A DNA stretch of 64,000 nt from Litchfieldella anticariensis FP35 = DSM 16096. Lineage in GTDB: Bacteria; Pseudomonadota; Gammaproteobacteria; Pseudomonadales; Halomonadaceae. The DNA lies in assembly GCF_000409775.1 (NCBI RefSeq), contig NZ_KE332388.1, positions 678,777 to 742,776 on the forward strand, in the 5' to 3' direction. Under the pieces are notes generated by a model. It did no database searches. It worked only from the letters and a program-made list of their open reading frames with translations, and was not told the DNA's origin. Both the position numbers and the translations under genes were made by a program. Of the stretch, positions 38,065 through 47,070 are shown piece by piece; within the stretch, counting starts at the first letter, position 1; every line of letters starts with the position of its first letter.

Positions 38065-39615
38065 TCAGTCATGAGGGTCATCATCGGGTAAAGGCCACTG
38101 GTAACGGCGCACCACTTCGCCATTGTCGATCGACTCCAGCTTGACCGGAAAACCCCACAACTGATGCAGATGCCGCATCACCGGATAGACGCTCTTGGCC
38201 AACGGCCGTCGGCGATCCTGGACATGATGCAGGGTCAACGAGCGATCACCGCGTATATCGGCTGAATAGACTTGGATATTGGGCTCACGAACAGACAATG
38301 CGTACTGCGTCGATAGCTCCTCGCGAATACGCTGATAGCCACGTTCATCATGAATGGCACTGACGGTCAGCATTTCGTCCTGATCGTCATCGACCACGGT
38401 GAACAGCTTGAGATCGCGGATCACCTTGGGCGACAGGAACTGCTGAATGAAGGACTCGTCCTTGAAGTTGCGCATGGCGAAATGCAAGGTATCCAGCCAG
38501 TCGCTTCCGGCGATATCGGGGAACCACTCGCGATCCTCTTGCGTCGGCTCCTGGCAGATACGCTTGATGTCGGAGAACATGGCAAATCCCAGCGCGTAAG
38601 GGTTGATGCCACTGTAGTAGGGGCTGTCGAATCCCGGCTGGTTGACCACCGCGGTGTGCGACTGCAGGAACTCGAGCATGATCCCTTCGTCGACCATCCC
38701 TTCGTCGAACATGCGATGCATCAGGGTGTAGTGCCAGAACGTCGCCCACCCTTCGTTCATCACCTGGGTCTGACGCTGAGGATAGAAGTACTGGGCCAGC
38801 TTACGCACGATACGCACGATCTCGCGCTGCCAGGGCGCCAACAGTGGCGCGTTCTTCTCTATGAAATAGAGCAGGTTCTCCTGAGGCTCCGGCGGGTAAC
38901 GGCCATTGCGATGAAGGCCCAATGGATCCTCTTCGTCTAAGGCATCCTCTTCGCGCGCTCCATCCTTGAGGTTAGGAATGGTACGCCATAACGTATTGAC
39001 TTGGGTTTGCAGGTAAGCCTCGCGTTCCGCCTGACGCAGGGCCTCTTCTTCGGGAGAGATCGGTGAGGGCCGCTTGTAACGGTCGACACCGTAATTCTGC
39101 AACGCATGACAGGCGTCGAGAAGCTGCTCGACCGCTGTCACACCATGCCGCTCCTCGCACTCGTCGACGTATTTCCGGGCGAATACCAGATAGTCGATGA
39201 TCGATCCGGCATCGGTCCAGGTGCGAAACAGGTAATTGCCCTTGAAAAAGGAGTTGTGCCCGTAGCAGGCGTGCGCCATCACCAGCACCTGCATCATCAG
39301 GGTATTCTCTTCCATCAGATAGGCGATGCAGGGGTTGGAATTGATCACCAACTCATAGGCCAGGCCCATTTGACCACGCCGGTAGGCCTGCTCCACCGCC
39401 AGAAACTGCTTACCGAACGACCAGTGATGGTATCCCACCGGCATCCCCACACTGGCGTAGGCATCCATCATCTGCTCGGATGTGATCACCTCGATCTGAT
39501 TGGGGTAGGTATCGAGGCGATACTCGTCGGCCAGACGAGCAATTTCCTTCTCGAAGTCGTGCAGAATATCGAAATTCCAGTCGGAACCGGTGGCGAGGGG
39601 CTTGCGTCGGGTCAT
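38065..39615 (-). CDS. ycgB: SpoVR-family protein (YcgB)
   Basis: 516 residues, the standard length of YcgB/SpoVR proteins. Recognisable segments: YHHWSFGKQF near residue 80, INSNPCIAYLMEENT, AHACYGHNSFFKGN, and MNEGWATFWHYTLMHRMFD, which includes conserved His/Glu residues. Biochemical role unknown; the gene is linked with prkA and yeaH in general stress and nitrogen-starvation responses. Third gene of that operon here. Confidence 0.95.
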   Translation of the reverse strand: MTRRKPLATGSDWNFDILHDFEKEIARLADEYRLDTYPNQIEVITSEQMMDAYASVGMPVGYHHWSFGKQFLAVEQAYRRGQMGLAYELVINSNPCIAYLMEENTLMMQVLVMAHACYGHNSFFKGNYLFRTWTDAGSIIDYLVFARKYVDECEERHGVTAVEQLLDACHALQNYGVDRYKRPSPISPEEEALRQAEREAYLQTQVNTLWRTIPNLKDGAREEDALDEEDPLGLHRNGRYPPEPQENLLYFIEKNAPLLAPWQREIVRIVRKLAQYFYPQRQTQVMNEGWATFWHYTLMHRMFDEGMVDEGIMLEFLQSHTAVVNQPGFDSPYYSGINPYALGFAMFSDIKRICQEPTQEDREWFPDIAGSDWLDTLHFAMRNFKDESFIQQFLSPKVIRDLKLFTVVDDDQDEMLTVSAIHDERGYQRIREELSTQYALSVREPNIQVYSADIRGDRSLTLHHVQDRRRPLAKSVYPVMRHLHQLWGFPVKLESIDNGEVVRRYQWPLPDDDPHD

Positions 39616-39638
39616 ACATCCTCCTGGGACGAACCGGC

Positions 39639-40922
39639 TCAGGCTTCGGCGCGACGACGGAATAGCTCACGAAATACCGGATAGATGTCGCCCCCTTCGA
39701 CAATCTGACGCATGGCGAAGCGGGTCGGATATTCAGCGGCCACCGTCTCATACTCCTCCCACAGCGCCTGATGCGCATGCGGGGTAATTTCTACGTAGGT
39801 GAAGTATTGCAACCGCGGCATCAAGGAATCGAGCAACAGGTCGCGACAGGTAGTGGAATCGTCGTCCCAGTTGTCACCGTCGGAAGCCTGGGCTACGTAG
39901 AGGTTCCACTGAGAGGGCGGGTAGCGATCGGTGACGATTTCGTCGACCAGCGACAGGGCACTGGACACTATGGTGCCACCGGTTTCGCGCGAATAGAAGA
40001 ACTCGTCTTCATCGACTTCTTTGGCTGCCGTGTGGTGACGCACGAACACCAACTCGACCTTCTCGTAGTTGCGTTCGAGGAACAAGTACAGCAACAGAAA
40101 GAAACGTTTGGCAATGTCCTTGTGCGACTGGGTCATGGAACCGGAGACGTCCATCACGCAGAACATCACCGCCTTGTTGGACGGCTGAGGCTGGTTGATC
40201 AGGTTGTTGTAGCGCAGGTCATAGGTATCGATGAACGGTACCGCTTCCAGTCGCTTCTCGAGACGCTCTATCTCTTCCTTGAGTTCGGCTATTCGCGACG
40301 GATTGCGCAGCACCGAGTCCTTGCGCTCCTCGGCTTCCAGCGCTTCCTGAGCCTCGCGCAGAGCTCGCCGGATCGGCGCACGCATGGCAATGCGCCGAGC
40401 TTGAGCTTCACGCATGGAGCGCACGATATTGATACGCGCCGGCACACCATCGCGGGAGATCCCCGCCCGTACCGGTCGCACTTCCTCGAGGTCCAGCAAT
40501 TGCTTACGTTCCAGATGTGGCAGTTCCAGGCCATCGAAGACGAAATCGAGAAATTCCTCGCGAGTCAGGCTAAAAGCGAATTCGTCCATGCCTTCACCCT
40601 GGTTCGACGCCCCGCCTTCTCCTGAACCACCACCACCGCCGCCACCACCGGGCCGCCGCAGGCGATCACCCTCGACGAACTCCTTGTTGCCGGGGCTGAC
40701 GATACTGCGCTTGCCGCCCGGACCGTGCTGGAACACCGGCTCGGAGATATCACGGGTTGGAATCGATACTTTCTCGCCGCGTTCCATATCGGTGATGGAA
40801 CGACGATTGACTGCCTCCTCCACGGAACGCTTGATATGCGTCCTATAGCGATCCAGAAAGCGCTGCCGGTTGACCGCACTCTTGTTCTTGGCGTTGGCTC
40901 GTCGATCGATGAAGTAGCTCAT
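39639..40922 (-). CDS. yeaH: YeaH/DUF444 VWA-domain protein
   Basis: 427 residues. Starts with the family's [21 protein letters not shown] Gly-rich linker at about 91-105 includes a [12 protein letters not shown] tract (CCA/CCG-rich in DNA). The C-terminal von Willebrand A-like domain has MIDAS residues in DVSGSMTQS. Partner of the kinase PrkA/YeaG in E. coli stress response. Lies between prkA and spoVR, with short gaps on both sides. Confidence 0.95.
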   Translation of the reverse strand: MSYFIDRRANAKNKSAVNRQRFLDRYRTHIKRSVEEAVNRRSITDMERGEKVSIPTRDISEPVFQHGPGGKRSIVSPGNKEFVEGDRLRRPGGGGGGGGSGEGGASNQGEGMDEFAFSLTREEFLDFVFDGLELPHLERKQLLDLEEVRPVRAGISRDGVPARINIVRSMREAQARRIAMRAPIRRALREAQEALEAEERKDSVLRNPSRIAELKEEIERLEKRLEAVPFIDTYDLRYNNLINQPQPSNKAVMFCVMDVSGSMTQSHKDIAKRFFLLLYLFLERNYEKVELVFVRHHTAAKEVDEDEFFYSRETGGTIVSSALSLVDEIVTDRYPPSQWNLYVAQASDGDNWDDDSTTCRDLLLDSLMPRLQYFTYVEITPHAHQALWEEYETVAAEYPTRFAMRQIVEGGDIYPVFRELFRRRAEA

Positions 40923-40976
40923 GCTTCCTCCCGGGGGCGCAAGCCGGTTGCCAGCCTGTCCCCTCGACCCGGAACA

Positions 40977-42899
40977 TCATTGCGACTTGCGCACACGCAG
41001 GTACCACTCGGACAGCAGTCGAACCTGCTTCTCGGTATAACCACGATCGACCATCCGTGCCACGAAGTCTTCGTGCTTCTTCTGGTCCGCTGCCGAAGCC
41101 TTGGCGTTGAACGAGATCACCGGCAACAGCTCCTCAGTGTTGGCGAACATCTTCTGCTCGATTACCCCACGCAGTTTCTCGTAGGACTGCCAACTCGGAT
41201 TCATACCGTTGTTCTGTGCCCTGGCCCGCAGCACGAAGTTGACCACTTCGTGACGGAAGTCCTTGGGATTGGAGATACCAGCCGGCTTTTCGATCTTCTC
41301 CAACTCCTCGTTGAGGGCCTGTCGGTTGAACAACTCGCCGGTCTCGGGGTCGCGATACTCCTGATCCTGGATCCAGAAATCAGCGTAGGTGACATAACGG
41401 TCGAAGATGTTCTGGCCATACTCGGAGTAGGACTCGAGATAGGCGGTCTGGATCTCCTTGCCGATGAAGTCGACGTAGCGCGGCGCCAGGAACTCCTTGA
41501 TGAAACGTAGGTAACGTTCAAAGGTGTCCTTGGGCAACTGCTCCTGCTCCAGGCGCTGCTCCAGTACATACAGCAAGTGCACTGGGTTGGCGGCGATCTC
41601 ATGGTTGTCGAAGTTGAATACCTTGGACAGGATCTTGAAGGCGAAACGTGTCGATAGACCGTCCATACCCTCGTCGACTCCGGCGGAGTCGCGATACTCC
41701 TGGATCGACTTGGCCTTGGGGTCGGTGTCCTTGAGATTCTCCCCGTCATACACACGCATCTTGGAGTAGATGCTGGAGTTCTCCGGCTCCTTGAGTCGTG
41801 ACAGTACCGAGAACTGCGCCAGCATGCGCAGGGTATCCGGTGCGCAAGGGGCTTCCGAGAGCGAAGAGTGCTCGAGCAGTTTCTTGTAGATGTTGATCTC
41901 TTCCGTGACCCGCAGGCAGTACGGCACCTTGACGATATAAACGCGGTCGAGAAACGCCTCGTTATTGCGGTTGTTGCGGAACGTCTGCCACTCGCTCTCG
42001 TTAGAGTGGGCCAACACGATACCGTCGAATGGGATCGCCCCCATACCCTCGGTGGGGTTGTAGTTGCCTTCCTGGGTCGCAGTCAGTAGCGGGTGTAGCA
42101 CCTTGATCGGTGCCTTGAACATCTCGATGAACTCCATCAGCCCTTGGTTGGACTTGCACAGTCCACCGGAGAAGCTGTAGGCATCGGGATCGTCCTGGGC
42201 ATACATCTCGAGTTGACGGATGTCGACCTTGCCTACCAGCGAAGAAATGTCCTGATTATTCTCGTCGCCCGGTTCGGTCTTGGAAATGGCAATTTGGTTG
42301 AGACGCGACGGGTACAGGCGCGCGACGCGGAACTGCGAGATATCGCCACCGTACTCCTTGAGACGCTTGGCGGCCCAAGGGGACATCACGCTCTTCAGGT
42401 GGCGGCGCGGTATGTTGTACTCCTTCTCCAGCAGTTCGCCATCCTCTTCCGGAGAGAACAAGCCGAGTGGCGATTCACATACCGGCGAGCCCTTGATGGC
42501 ATAGAAGGGCACACGCTCCATCAACAGCTTGAGTCGTTCGGCCAACGACGACTTGCCGCCCCCCACGGGGCCCAGCAGATAGAGGATCTGCTTTCTCTCC
42601 TCCAGGCCCTGGGCAGCATGACGGAAGTAGGCGACGATCTGCTCAATGGCCTCTTCCATGCCATAGAACTCGGAAAATGCCGGATAACGCCGGATCACTT
42701 TGTTGGAGAAGATCCGTGACAGGCGAGAATCCTTGGCGGTATCGATCACCTCGGGCTCGCCAATCGCCTCCAGGATGCGCTCGGCGGCCGAAGCATAGAC
42801 CGATGGCTCACTGCGACACAGCTCCAGATACTCCTGCAGGCTCATCTCCTCCTGCTGAACCTGTTCGTAGCGATTCTGGACATGATCGAAGATGCTCAT
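40977..42899 (-). CDS. prkA: PrkA-type serine protein kinase (YeaG)
   Basis: 640 residues, full length. AAA+-like N-terminal domain with P-loop GPVGGGKSSLAERLK near residue 112 and the PrkA C-terminal kinase-homology region. Segments YAIKGSPVCESPLGLFSPEE and YVIAL-like DNEILPFDG positions (here GAIPFDGIVLAHSNESEW) are typical of YeaG. First gene of prkA-yeaH-spoVR; AAGGAGG-like bases lie just upstream. Probably induced in stationary phase. Confidence 0.95.
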   Translation of the reverse strand: MSIFDHVQNRYEQVQQEEMSLQEYLELCRSEPSVYASAAERILEAIGEPEVIDTAKDSRLSRIFSNKVIRRYPAFSEFYGMEEAIEQIVAYFRHAAQGLEERKQILYLLGPVGGGKSSLAERLKLLMERVPFYAIKGSPVCESPLGLFSPEEDGELLEKEYNIPRRHLKSVMSPWAAKRLKEYGGDISQFRVARLYPSRLNQIAISKTEPGDENNQDISSLVGKVDIRQLEMYAQDDPDAYSFSGGLCKSNQGLMEFIEMFKAPIKVLHPLLTATQEGNYNPTEGMGAIPFDGIVLAHSNESEWQTFRNNRNNEAFLDRVYIVKVPYCLRVTEEINIYKKLLEHSSLSEAPCAPDTLRMLAQFSVLSRLKEPENSSIYSKMRVYDGENLKDTDPKAKSIQEYRDSAGVDEGMDGLSTRFAFKILSKVFNFDNHEIAANPVHLLYVLEQRLEQEQLPKDTFERYLRFIKEFLAPRYVDFIGKEIQTAYLESYSEYGQNIFDRYVTYADFWIQDQEYRDPETGELFNRQALNEELEKIEKPAGISNPKDFRHEVVNFVLRARAQNNGMNPSWQSYEKLRGVIEQKMFANTEELLPVISFNAKASAADQKKHEDFVARMVDRGYTEKQVRLLSEWYLRVRKSQ

Positions 42900-43297
42900 T
42901 GAAGCCTCCTTAAGCGCAACTCCCCGGCCTGAAAACGGACATCACGACTGCCGAGGTGGCGTATCTATCAGCGTAGACAGATTTAATTGCCGAAGGTTGA
43001 TCAAGCTTTTCAACGCAACGCACGAATACCCGCCATCTACCCATCAGAGCGGCGCAGCGTCAACAAGGTTCGTTGAATCTCACGTCGTGTTTTGAACGCA
43101 AGTGCAAGCAGCACCGCTTCGGTCATATTAACCGGTCGCGGTGCCACCGCGTCAAAGGGTAGCCAGTGACTCGCGGATATCGGTCAGCAAGGCATCGAGC
43201 AGTTCGGTGGTGGCACACCACCAGCCCCGATAAAGGTATAGAAGGTCCAACTGCGTTCACGCAACTGTTCGATAGTCAGCGCCTTTTCAGGAAAGGC
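42900..43297. other. Gene-free region between prkA and fadH
   Basis: About 400 bp; it should hold the prkA promoter, which I could not place with confidence. Next to the fadH stop, the minus strand reads KALTIEQLRER and, after a frame change near 43240, LYRGWWCATTELLDALLTD-like codons to a TGA at 43152-43154. This may be the degraded end of a former gene, or chance; I do not recognise it. Confidence 0.35.
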
Positions 43298-45310
43298 CTA
43301 GAGTGCTGCGGCCACACGGGTTCCCTGATCAATGGCTCGTTTGGCATCAAGCTCAGCCGCCTCATCGGCACCACCGATCACATGCACCGTGACCCCGGCT
43401 TCCCGCAACGGCTCGAGCATGTCACGCACCGACTCCTGACCGGCACAGACCACTACGTTATCGACCTCGAGCCGGCGTGGCTCTCCATCGACACGGATAT
43501 GCAACCCATCGTCGTCGACCCCCACATACTCGCATCCGGCCACTGCCTCGACGCCACGATGCCTGAGCGAAGCACGGTGCACCCAGCCGGTGCTCGTACC
43601 CAGCCCGGCACCGGGTTTCGTGGTCTTGCGTTGCAACAGGAACACCTGTCGCGGCGTTTCAGGACGTACCGGTACTTTCAGACCTCCGCGCGCCGTTACA
43701 TTCAGATCCACTCCCCACTCATCACACCATTTCGCGATATCCTGAGCCGGATGGCCAACATGGGTCAGCAATTCAGCGACATCGAAGCCAATTCCCCCAG
43801 CACCAATAATCGCTACACGACGACCGACTCGTTCAGGATGCACGATAGCCATCGGATAATTCATCACCTTAGGGTGCTCAATGCCTGGCAGATCGAGTTC
43901 ACGCGGCCTTACACCAGTGGCCAATACCACCGCATCAAAGCCCTTGAGCGTCTGTATATCCACCTCGGTATTCAGGCGCACCGTCACCTCGTGCTTGTCG
44001 AGCATCACCTTGTAGTAACGCAAGCTCTCGTCGAACTCCTCCTTGCCAGGGATCTTGCGGGCATAGTTGAATTGGCCGCCCAACATACCGGTGCGTTCGA
44101 ACAACACCACACGATGCCCACGGCTGGCAGCAGTGATGGCGGTGGCAAGACCCGCCGGACCACCCCCGACCACGGCGATGTCCTTCGGCTCTTCAGCGGG
44201 AGCAATGACGAGTTCTGTTTCGTGGCAGGCTCGCGGGTTGACCAGGCATGACGTCAGCTTGCCCTGGAAGGTATGGTCGAGACAGGCCTGGTTACAGGCT
44301 ATACAGGTATTGATCTCCTGAGCGCGCCCTTCTTGCGCCTTCAGTATCCACTCGGGATCAGCCAGAAACGGTCTGGCCATCGACACCATGTCGGCATGGC
44401 CTTCGGCGAGCACCTTTTCGGCGACCTCGGGCATATTGATGCGGTTGGTGGTGATCAAAGGGATCGACAGCTCGGCCTTCATGCGATGCGTCACCTCAGT
44501 GAACGCCGCCCTCGGCACGCTGGTGACGATGGTGGGAACCCGCGCCTCGTGCCAGCCAACTCCAGTGTTGATCAAGTCGGCACCGGCAGCCTCGATGGCA
44601 CGGCCGAGCGCCACCACTTCCTGCCACGAGCTACCCTCTTCGACCAAGTCGATCATCGACAGACGGAAGATCACCAGGAAGTCAGGCCCCAAAGCATCAC
44701 GAACGCGCTTGACGATCTCCACCGGAAAGCGAATGCGGTTCTCGAAGGCTCCGCCCCAATCGTCATCGCGATGATTCGTGCGTGAGCAGATGAACTGGTT
44801 GATCAGATAACCTTCCGAGCCCATCACCTCCACCCCGTCATAGCCAGCCTCACGGGCGAGTTGAGCACAGCGCACATAATCAGCGATCTGCCCTTCGATA
44901 TCGTCGGCAGACAGTTCCCGTGGTGTGTGAGGGTTGATCGGCGCGCGAACCGCTGAGGGAGCCACCAGTTCGGGCGAGTAGGCATAGCGACCGGCATGCA
45001 GGATCTGCAGACAGATCCGGCTCTCCTCAGCGTGCACGGCCTCAGTGATCTGACGATGACAAGCGGCCTCCTCGGCTGTGGTCAGCTTGGCCGCCCCTTG
45101 GAAAACCGCGCCTTCCGCGTTAGGCGCGATCCCTCCGGTGACGATCAACCCTACGCCGGCCCGGGCTCGCTCGGCATAGAAAGCCGCCAGCCGTGCGAAG
45201 CCACCAGGGGCCTCTTCCAGATTGGTATGCATGGACCCCATCAAGATTCGATTGGGAAGTATCACGCTACCCAGATCCAGCGGGCGGAACAAATAGGGGT
45301 ATTGAGTCAC
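43298..45310 (-). CDS. fadH: 2,4-dienoyl-CoA reductase (FadH-type)
   Basis: NADPH-dependent reductase for beta-oxidation of unsaturated fatty acids, with FMN, FAD and [4Fe-4S]. 670 residues from GTG 45310 (AGGAC upstream). Old-yellow-enzyme barrel at 1-340 (PNRILMGSMHTNLEE, ILHAGRYAY), cluster Cys motif INTCIACNQACLDHTFQGK, then the FAD domain (VVGGGPAGLATAITAASRG) and NADPH domain (VAIIGAGGIGFDVAELL). The order and length match E. coli FadH. Related trimethylamine-type reductases share the layout, but FadH fits best. Confidence 0.93.
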   Translation of the reverse strand: MTQYPYLFRPLDLGSVILPNRILMGSMHTNLEEAPGGFARLAAFYAERARAGVGLIVTGGIAPNAEGAVFQGAAKLTTAEEAACHRQITEAVHAEESRICLQILHAGRYAYSPELVAPSAVRAPINPHTPRELSADDIEGQIADYVRCAQLAREAGYDGVEVMGSEGYLINQFICSRTNHRDDDWGGAFENRIRFPVEIVKRVRDALGPDFLVIFRLSMIDLVEEGSSWQEVVALGRAIEAAGADLINTGVGWHEARVPTIVTSVPRAAFTEVTHRMKAELSIPLITTNRINMPEVAEKVLAEGHADMVSMARPFLADPEWILKAQEGRAQEINTCIACNQACLDHTFQGKLTSCLVNPRACHETELVIAPAEEPKDIAVVGGGPAGLATAITAASRGHRVVLFERTGMLGGQFNYARKIPGKEEFDESLRYYKVMLDKHEVTVRLNTEVDIQTLKGFDAVVLATGVRPRELDLPGIEHPKVMNYPMAIVHPERVGRRVAIIGAGGIGFDVAELLTHVGHPAQDIAKWCDEWGVDLNVTARGGLKVPVRPETPRQVFLLQRKTTKPGAGLGTSTGWVHRASLRHRGVEAVAGCEYVGVDDDGLHIRVDGEPRRLEVDNVVVCAGQESVRDMLEPLREAGVTVHVIGGADEAAELDAKRAIDQGTRVAAAL

Positions 45311-45436
45311 GGGACGTCCTCGCTTACACCATCTTGGCCAAATTCAAACTACCGTATGACAGTGTAGCCGAGCCTGCAAGATAGACCATCCCGACCAAGG
45401 GCGCAGATCGTGTCGTGAAATTTCAGGCGAATAACG

Positions 45437-45464
45437 AAAAACCCCAAGCCTCGTTGGCTCGGGG
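45437..45464 (-). terminator. Rho-independent terminator of tRNA operon
   Basis: On the minus strand CCCCGAGCC, loop AACGA, GGCTTGGGG (one mismatch) is followed by five T. It lies 22 bp past the last tRNA-Asp. Confidence 0.9.
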
Positions 45465-45486
45465 TCGAAAGGCGTGATATCGATGA

Positions 45487-45563
45487 TGGCGGACCGGACG
45501 GGACTCGAACCCGCGACCTCCGGCGTGACAGGCCGGCATTCTAACCGACTGAACTACCGGTCC
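45487..45563 (-). tRNA. aspT: tRNA-Asp (GTC), third in operon
   Basis: 77 bases with encoded CCA. Acceptor GGACCGG/CCGGTCC, D-arm TAGTTCAGTCGGTTAGA, anticodon loop CTGTCAC with GTC, T-loop GGTTCGAGTCC. Last of five tRNAs. Confidence 0.97.
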
Positions 45564-45566
45564 GCA

Positions 45567-45643
45567 TGGTGGGTGATACTGGACTCGAACCAGTGACCCC
45601 CAGCATGTGAGGCTGGTGCTCTAACCGACTGAGCTAATCACCC
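45567..45643 (-). tRNA. valT: tRNA-Val (CAC)
   Basis: 77 bases with CCA. Acceptor GGGTGAT/ATCACCC; anticodon loop CTCACAT gives CAC, reading GUG. Only 3 bp separate it from the next tRNA-Asp. Confidence 0.95.
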
Positions 45644-45690
45644 TATCGATCGGGCGGAGGGTACTGTGGATACCCGATGTCAATGCAAGG

Positions 45691-45767
45691 TGGCGGACCG
45701 GACGGGACTCGAACCCGCGACCTCCGGCGTGACAGGCCGGCATTCTAACCGACTGAACTACCGGTCC
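45691..45767 (-). tRNA. aspT: tRNA-Asp (GTC), second in operon
   Basis: Same 77-base sequence as the copy at 45487-45563, with CCA and GTC anticodon. Confidence 0.97.
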
Positions 45768-45851
45768 CCTTTGCGAATCTGGCCGGTATGGCCGTCGACG
45801 CGGATCCTGGCATCTGACAGTGACAGCGGCCTTGCGCTGTCGAACGGAAAG

Positions 45852-45928
45852 TGGCGGACCGGACGGGACTCGAACCCGCGACCTCCGGCGTGACAGGCCG
45901 GCATTCTAACCAACTGAACTACCGGTCC
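45852..45928 (-). tRNA. aspT: tRNA-Asp (GTC), first in operon
   Basis: 77 bases with CCA and GTC anticodon; differs from the other two copies by one base in the D-loop region (CAACTGAAC versus CGACTGAAC on the plus strand). Confidence 0.97.
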
Positions 45929-45967
45929 GCATGTTTCCTCACGTGATACGAGCGCATCGCCAAGCGA

Positions 45968-46043
45968 TGGTGGGTGGTACAGGGTTCGAACCTGTGACCC
46001 CCAGCTTGTAAGGCTGGTGCTCTCCCAGCTGAGCTAACCACCC
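45968..46043 (-). tRNA. valT: tRNA-Val (TAC)
   Basis: 76 bases with CCA. Acceptor GGGTGGT/ACCACCC; anticodon loop CTTACAA gives TAC, the general Val reader. First gene of the operon. Confidence 0.97.
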
Positions 46044-46061
46044 TCGGTCACGTGGCGCTGC

Positions 46062-46089
46062 ATTCTACAGAGGCAGCCGCCAATGTCAA
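46062..46089 (-). promoter_or_regulatory. Promoter of the five-gene tRNA operon
   Basis: TTGACA (46084-46089) and TAGAAT (46062-46067), 16 bp apart, followed by a GC-rich stretch (GCAGCGCC) like stringent-response discriminators. 18 bases before the first tRNA. Confidence 0.85.
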
Positions 46090-46173
46090 CGCTTTTCGTC
46101 GCCTTGGCAGGTATCATCATGGTACGCCGATTCTGCCTCGCTTTCATTGACTTGCCCGGATCTGCACGGACTC

Positions 46174-46896
46174 TCAATGGTGCGCTGTCATATGCTCATA
46201 GATAGCCCCAGCCGCCTCATCGATAAGCGATGCCTGAGTCCGTCCAGAGACCTTGCGCGGCTTCCAGTCGTGCTCACCATCCTCGAGAAAATGAACTCGT
46301 GTGCGAGATGGCAGATCATAGTTTTCGATTTCGTCACGCCCTCCGAAAGGATCGCGAGTCCCCTGCACCACCAATACCGGGCATGCAAGCAACGGCCAAT
46401 GCGCCAGACGAGTGTTCTCCGATTTGCCTGGCGGATGGAAGGGATAGCCACACAAGATCAATCCCGCGGCACCATCTCGTGCCGCCAACAAACTGGCAGC
46501 ACGGCCTCCCATAGACTTGCCACCCAACCAAGGTGGCGACATGCTCGGATGTGACACGATGTCGCACCAAGTAGCCAATTCGTCTACCAGCCGATCGATC
46601 TTGGGGGGTGGCCGACGACGTCCCTCCTCTCGAATGCGCTGCATATAGGCGAACTCGATGGCCAGGGTTTGCACTCCCCGTTCCGCCAAGGCTGAACGCA
46701 ACCGTTGCATGAAAGATGAATCCTGACCAGCACCTGCGCCATGAGCTAACAGCAACCGGCCATGACGAGCCTCTCCCCATACCTCCAGCGCTCCCTGCCC
46801 CATGATCTGGAAGCGCCCACGTTCGCCACGTCCCAATCGCTCCGGGAGCTCTTCGGGCATCAACTGGCCGTGGTCCCGGTATTGTTCCTTCGACAC
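46174..46896 (-). CDS. Alpha/beta hydrolase, KANL3/Tex30 family
   Basis: 240 residues. RLLLAHGAGAGQDSSFM near residue 50 forms the oxyanion region, WLGGKSMGGRAASLLA the nucleophile elbow with the Ser, VLVVQGTRDPFGG carries the Asp, and LEDGEHDWKPRK the catalytic His. It matches the bacterial KANL3/Tex30 (dienelactone-hydrolase-like) group. Substrate unknown. Divergent from ccoN. Confidence 0.88.
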   Translation of the reverse strand: MSKEQYRDHGQLMPEELPERLGRGERGRFQIMGQGALEVWGEARHGRLLLAHGAGAGQDSSFMQRLRSALAERGVQTLAIEFAYMQRIREEGRRRPPPKIDRLVDELATWCDIVSHPSMSPPWLGGKSMGGRAASLLAARDGAAGLILCGYPFHPPGKSENTRLAHWPLLACPVLVVQGTRDPFGGRDEIENYDLPSRTRVHFLEDGEHDWKPRKVSGRTQASLIDEAAGAIYEHMTAHH

Positions 46897-46982
46897 GCCA
46901 TTCTCCTATTGGTGACTACCCTTTAAGCGGCATCGCATGTTCAGCTTACACTCAGGCTGCGCTAGAATCGGCGCCCTGAATC

Positions 46983-46996
46983 TTGATCTGCATCAT
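46983..46996. promoter_or_regulatory. Anr/Fnr box upstream of ccoN
   Basis: TTGATCTGCATCAT differs from TTGAT-N4-ATCAA only at the last base and lies 75 bases before the ccoN start. This fits oxygen-responsive control by the Fnr-family regulator encoded at 57431. Confidence 0.75.
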
Positions 46997-47070
46997 CATG
47001 CGGGCGGTCGAGCCCAGGCACACTAGCGCCCGGGACGTCTCCCCAACACCGCGTTCGATGGGAACTTGAC

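Noticed and set aside
40621-40660. CCACCACCGCC-type repeat in yeaH as a tandem repeat locus
   Set aside because: It encodes the Gly-rich linker typical of this protein and is in frame.
43166-44251. 361-residue plus-strand open frame
   Set aside because: Antisense to the fadH 3' half; His/Arg-rich shadow composition.
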